Source: Methylosinus trichosporium OB3b
GTDB lineage: Bacteria; Pseudomonadota; Alphaproteobacteria; Rhizobiales; Beijerinckiaceae
Direction of reading: 5' to 3'
Assembly: GCF_002752655.1 (NCBI RefSeq)
Contig: NZ_CP023737.1
Location: 4,178,001 to 4,242,000, forward strand
DNA: 64,000 nucleotides
Shown: positions 62,570-64,000 of the stretch, piece by piece
How positions within the stretch are numbered: position 1 is the stretch's first letter
Layout: each line of letters begins with the position of its first letter
Position numbers and translations under genes: made by a program
The notes under the pieces: generated by a model
Database searches by the model: none
What the model saw: the letters and a program-made list of their open reading frames with translations, nothing else
Told to the model about the DNA's origin: nothing

Positions 62570-63619
62570 TCAGCCTGCGTCATCCTCCTCCGCATCGAAC
62601 AATCCGAATTGCGCCGCCGGCCGCGCCGGCTCGGCGAGGCCGAGATGGCGGAAGGCGTGCGGCGTCAGCAGCCGGCCGCGTGGCGTGCGCTGCAAGAAGC
62701 CCTGCTGCAGCAGGTACGGCTCGATGATGTCCTCGATCGCGTCGCGCGGCTCGGAGAGCGCGGCGGCGATGGTCTCGATCCCGACCGGGCCGCCGCCGAA
62801 ATTGACGGCGACCATTTCGAGATAGCGGCGGTCCATCACATCGAGCCCGATGCTGTCGACCTCGAGCAGCGCCAGCGCGCGATCGGCGAGGGCGCGCGTG
62901 ATCTCCGAATTTTCGACGATGGCGAAATCGCGCACGCGCCGTAAGAGGCGTCCGGCGATGCGCGGCGTTCCTCGCGCACGCCGCGCGATTTCGCGGGCGC
63001 CGTCCTCCTGCATGGCGACGCCGAGCACTCGCGCGCCGCGCCGCACGATCAACTCAAGCTCCTCCGCCGTGTAGAAATTGAGCCGCACCGGAATGCCGAA
63101 GCGGTCGCGCAGAGGCGTCGTCAGCAGGCCGGCGCGGGTGGTGGCGCCGACGAGCGTGAATTTGGCGAGATCGATTTTGACCGAGCGCGCCGCCGGGCCT
63201 TCGCCGATGATGAGGTCGAGCTGGAAATCCTCCATCGCCGGATAGAGGATTTCCTCTACTGCGGGGTTGAGGCGGTGGATCTCGTCTATGAACAATACGT
63301 CGCGCGGCTCGAGATTGGTGAGCTGGGCGGCGAGATCGCCGGCCTTGGCGATGACCGGGCCGGAGGTGGAACGAAAATTGACGCCGAGCTCGCGGGCGAC
63401 GATCTGGGCGAGCGTGGTCTTGCCGAGGCCGGGCGGGCCGACGAACAGCACATGGTCGAGCGCCTCGCCGCGGGTCTTCGCCGCCTCGATGAAGATTTTG
63501 AGGTTCTTGCGCGCCGCCTCCTGGCCGGTGAAATCGCCGAGCGAGAGCGGACGCAGCGAAGCGTCGGGATCGTCGTCGCGCTGTTCCGGCGTCACGAGGC
63601 GGCGGGGAGGGGTCGTCAA
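62570..63619 (-). CDS. ruvB: Holliday junction DNA helicase RuvB
   Basis: RuvB is the motor ATPase that drives branch migration of Holliday junctions together with RuvA. The 349-residue AAA+ protein has Walker [10 protein letters not shown] (61-69), Walker B with DEIH (112-115), sensor GATTRAG and the arginine finger in LRDRFG (170-175), then a winged-helix domain. Everything is intact. No ruvA is found directly upstream on this strand; it must lie outside the window. Confidence 0.97.
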   Translation of the reverse strand: MTTPPRRLVTPEQRDDDPDASLRPLSLGDFTGQEAARKNLKIFIEAAKTRGEALDHVLFVGPPGLGKTTLAQIVARELGVNFRSTSGPVIAKAGDLAAQLTNLEPRDVLFIDEIHRLNPAVEEILYPAMEDFQLDLIIGEGPAARSVKIDLAKFTLVGATTRAGLLTTPLRDRFGIPVRLNFYTAEELELIVRRGARVLGVAMQEDGAREIARRARGTPRIAGRLLRRVRDFAIVENSEITRALADRALALLEVDSIGLDVMDRRYLEMVAVNFGGGPVGIETIAAALSEPRDAIEDIIEPYLLQQGFLQRTPRGRLLTPHAFRHLGLAEPARPAAQFGLFDAEEDDAG

Positions 63620-63841
63620 TGGCGGGCTCCGATCTCTGCGTCGAGCTGATAGCCTGATTCGACAAAGTCGCGGAGATCATCGGATCTCCGCCGGGGGCGG
63701 CGTCGAGGCCGGCGACTCGCGTCATGTGCTATCGAGAGTATACTGCGTCGCGTCGGCGAAGCCGATGCGAGCGGGCTCGACGCTTTGGGAGGGCCCGGCG
63801 GGTGTCGGCGCCGGGCGCGCCATGAACATGCAGTGGAAACA

Positions 63842-64000
63842 ATGGTCAAGCTTCTCACGCTGATCGGCGCCGGTCTGATTTTGGCGGGGCAGGCCGCCGC
63901 GCAGGAAGCCTATGACCGTCATTGCGCGAAGTGCCACGCCAGCGCCGACCGGCTCGCGCGAAAGCTCGAAGGCGCCACGCCGAAGGAGAAAGCCGCGAAG
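63842..64000 (+). CDS. c-type cytochrome, N-terminal part (runs off the window)
   Basis: The first 53 residues of a secreted protein are present: a signal peptide (about 1-20, ending GQAAAQE) followed by the haem attachment motif CAKCH at residues 26-30. This is a class I cytochrome c domain, whose haem ligand and remaining fold lie beyond the end of the window. It starts at the ATG at 63842; the preceding 220 bases, up to ruvB, hold no other gene that I can support. Confidence 0.85.
   Translation, partial: MVKLLTLIGAGLILAGQAAAQEAYDRHCAKCHASADRLARKLEGATPKEKAAK

Noticed and set aside
1..64000. tRNA, rRNA, CRISPR, integrase or transposase genes.
   Set aside because: I looked for T-loop sequences, regular repeat-spacer patterns and DDE or tyrosine recombinase motifs and saw none.

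Overview
The window comes from a high-GC alphaproteobacterium, most likely of the order Hyphomicrobiales (Rhizobiales). The evidence is a rhizobial-type flagellar block with an FtcR-like regulator, a CheL/FlgJ-N rod protein and a MotE-like protein, and an EcfG-like sigma factor. A methylotroph-like relative (Methylosinus/Methylocystis type) is possible, but no diagnostic gene is present. I see no tRNA, rRNA, CRISPR array or transposase.

Layout. 1-8.3 kb: flagellar genes (3' end of flhA, fliR, a fliJ-like gene, cheL/flgJ-N, a flgN-like gene, a possible FliL-like membrane protein, ftcR on the opposite strand, motE, flgH, fliL, fliP, flagellin and a clear terminator). 8.5-16.4 kb: a Gly/Tyr-rich secreted protein, an ECF sigma factor, a divergent polysaccharide deacetylase, rppH, aspS, a cupin and a secreted caspase-like protein. 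16.3-21 kb: glycogen-debranching-type glucosidase, a glycosyltransferase, an FMN reductase and a MAPEG protein. 21-28.5 kb: a two-barrel outer-membrane protein, a trypsin-like protease, the peroxide defence set ahpF-ahpC divergent from oxyR, and a membrane protein. 28.6-34.7 kb: a tripartite heavy-metal RND efflux system. 34.9-36.3 kb: a Bax-inhibitor-1 protein and a small unknown gene.

36.4-56.9 kb is one long, tightly overlapping surface-glycan locus. It opens with a NusG paralogue, followed by a hairpin and a perfect match to the RfaH recruitment element ops (core GGCGGTAG). Then come a methyltransferase, an asparagine-synthase-like amidotransferase, nine predicted glycosyltransferases, an ABC-2 exporter (permease plus Wzt-like ATPase), an FkbM methyltransferase, a polymerase-like membrane protein and a carbamoyltransferase. 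The genes could build, decorate and export a polysaccharide, with the NusG paralogue keeping polymerase going through the long operon.

57-64 kb holds a chorismate-lyase-fold protein, a protein whose N-terminal half looks like the pore-forming domain of Bacillus Cry delta-endotoxins, a flavin amine oxidase, two membrane proteins, ruvB and the start of a c-type cytochrome gene.

A family of about 50-bp palindromic repeats occurs four times (14.4, 28.6, 33.4 and 60.8 kb), usually exactly at the stop codon of a gene. The two items I would look at first are the Cry-like gene at 57820 and the NusG-paralogue/ops arrangement at 36398-37060.
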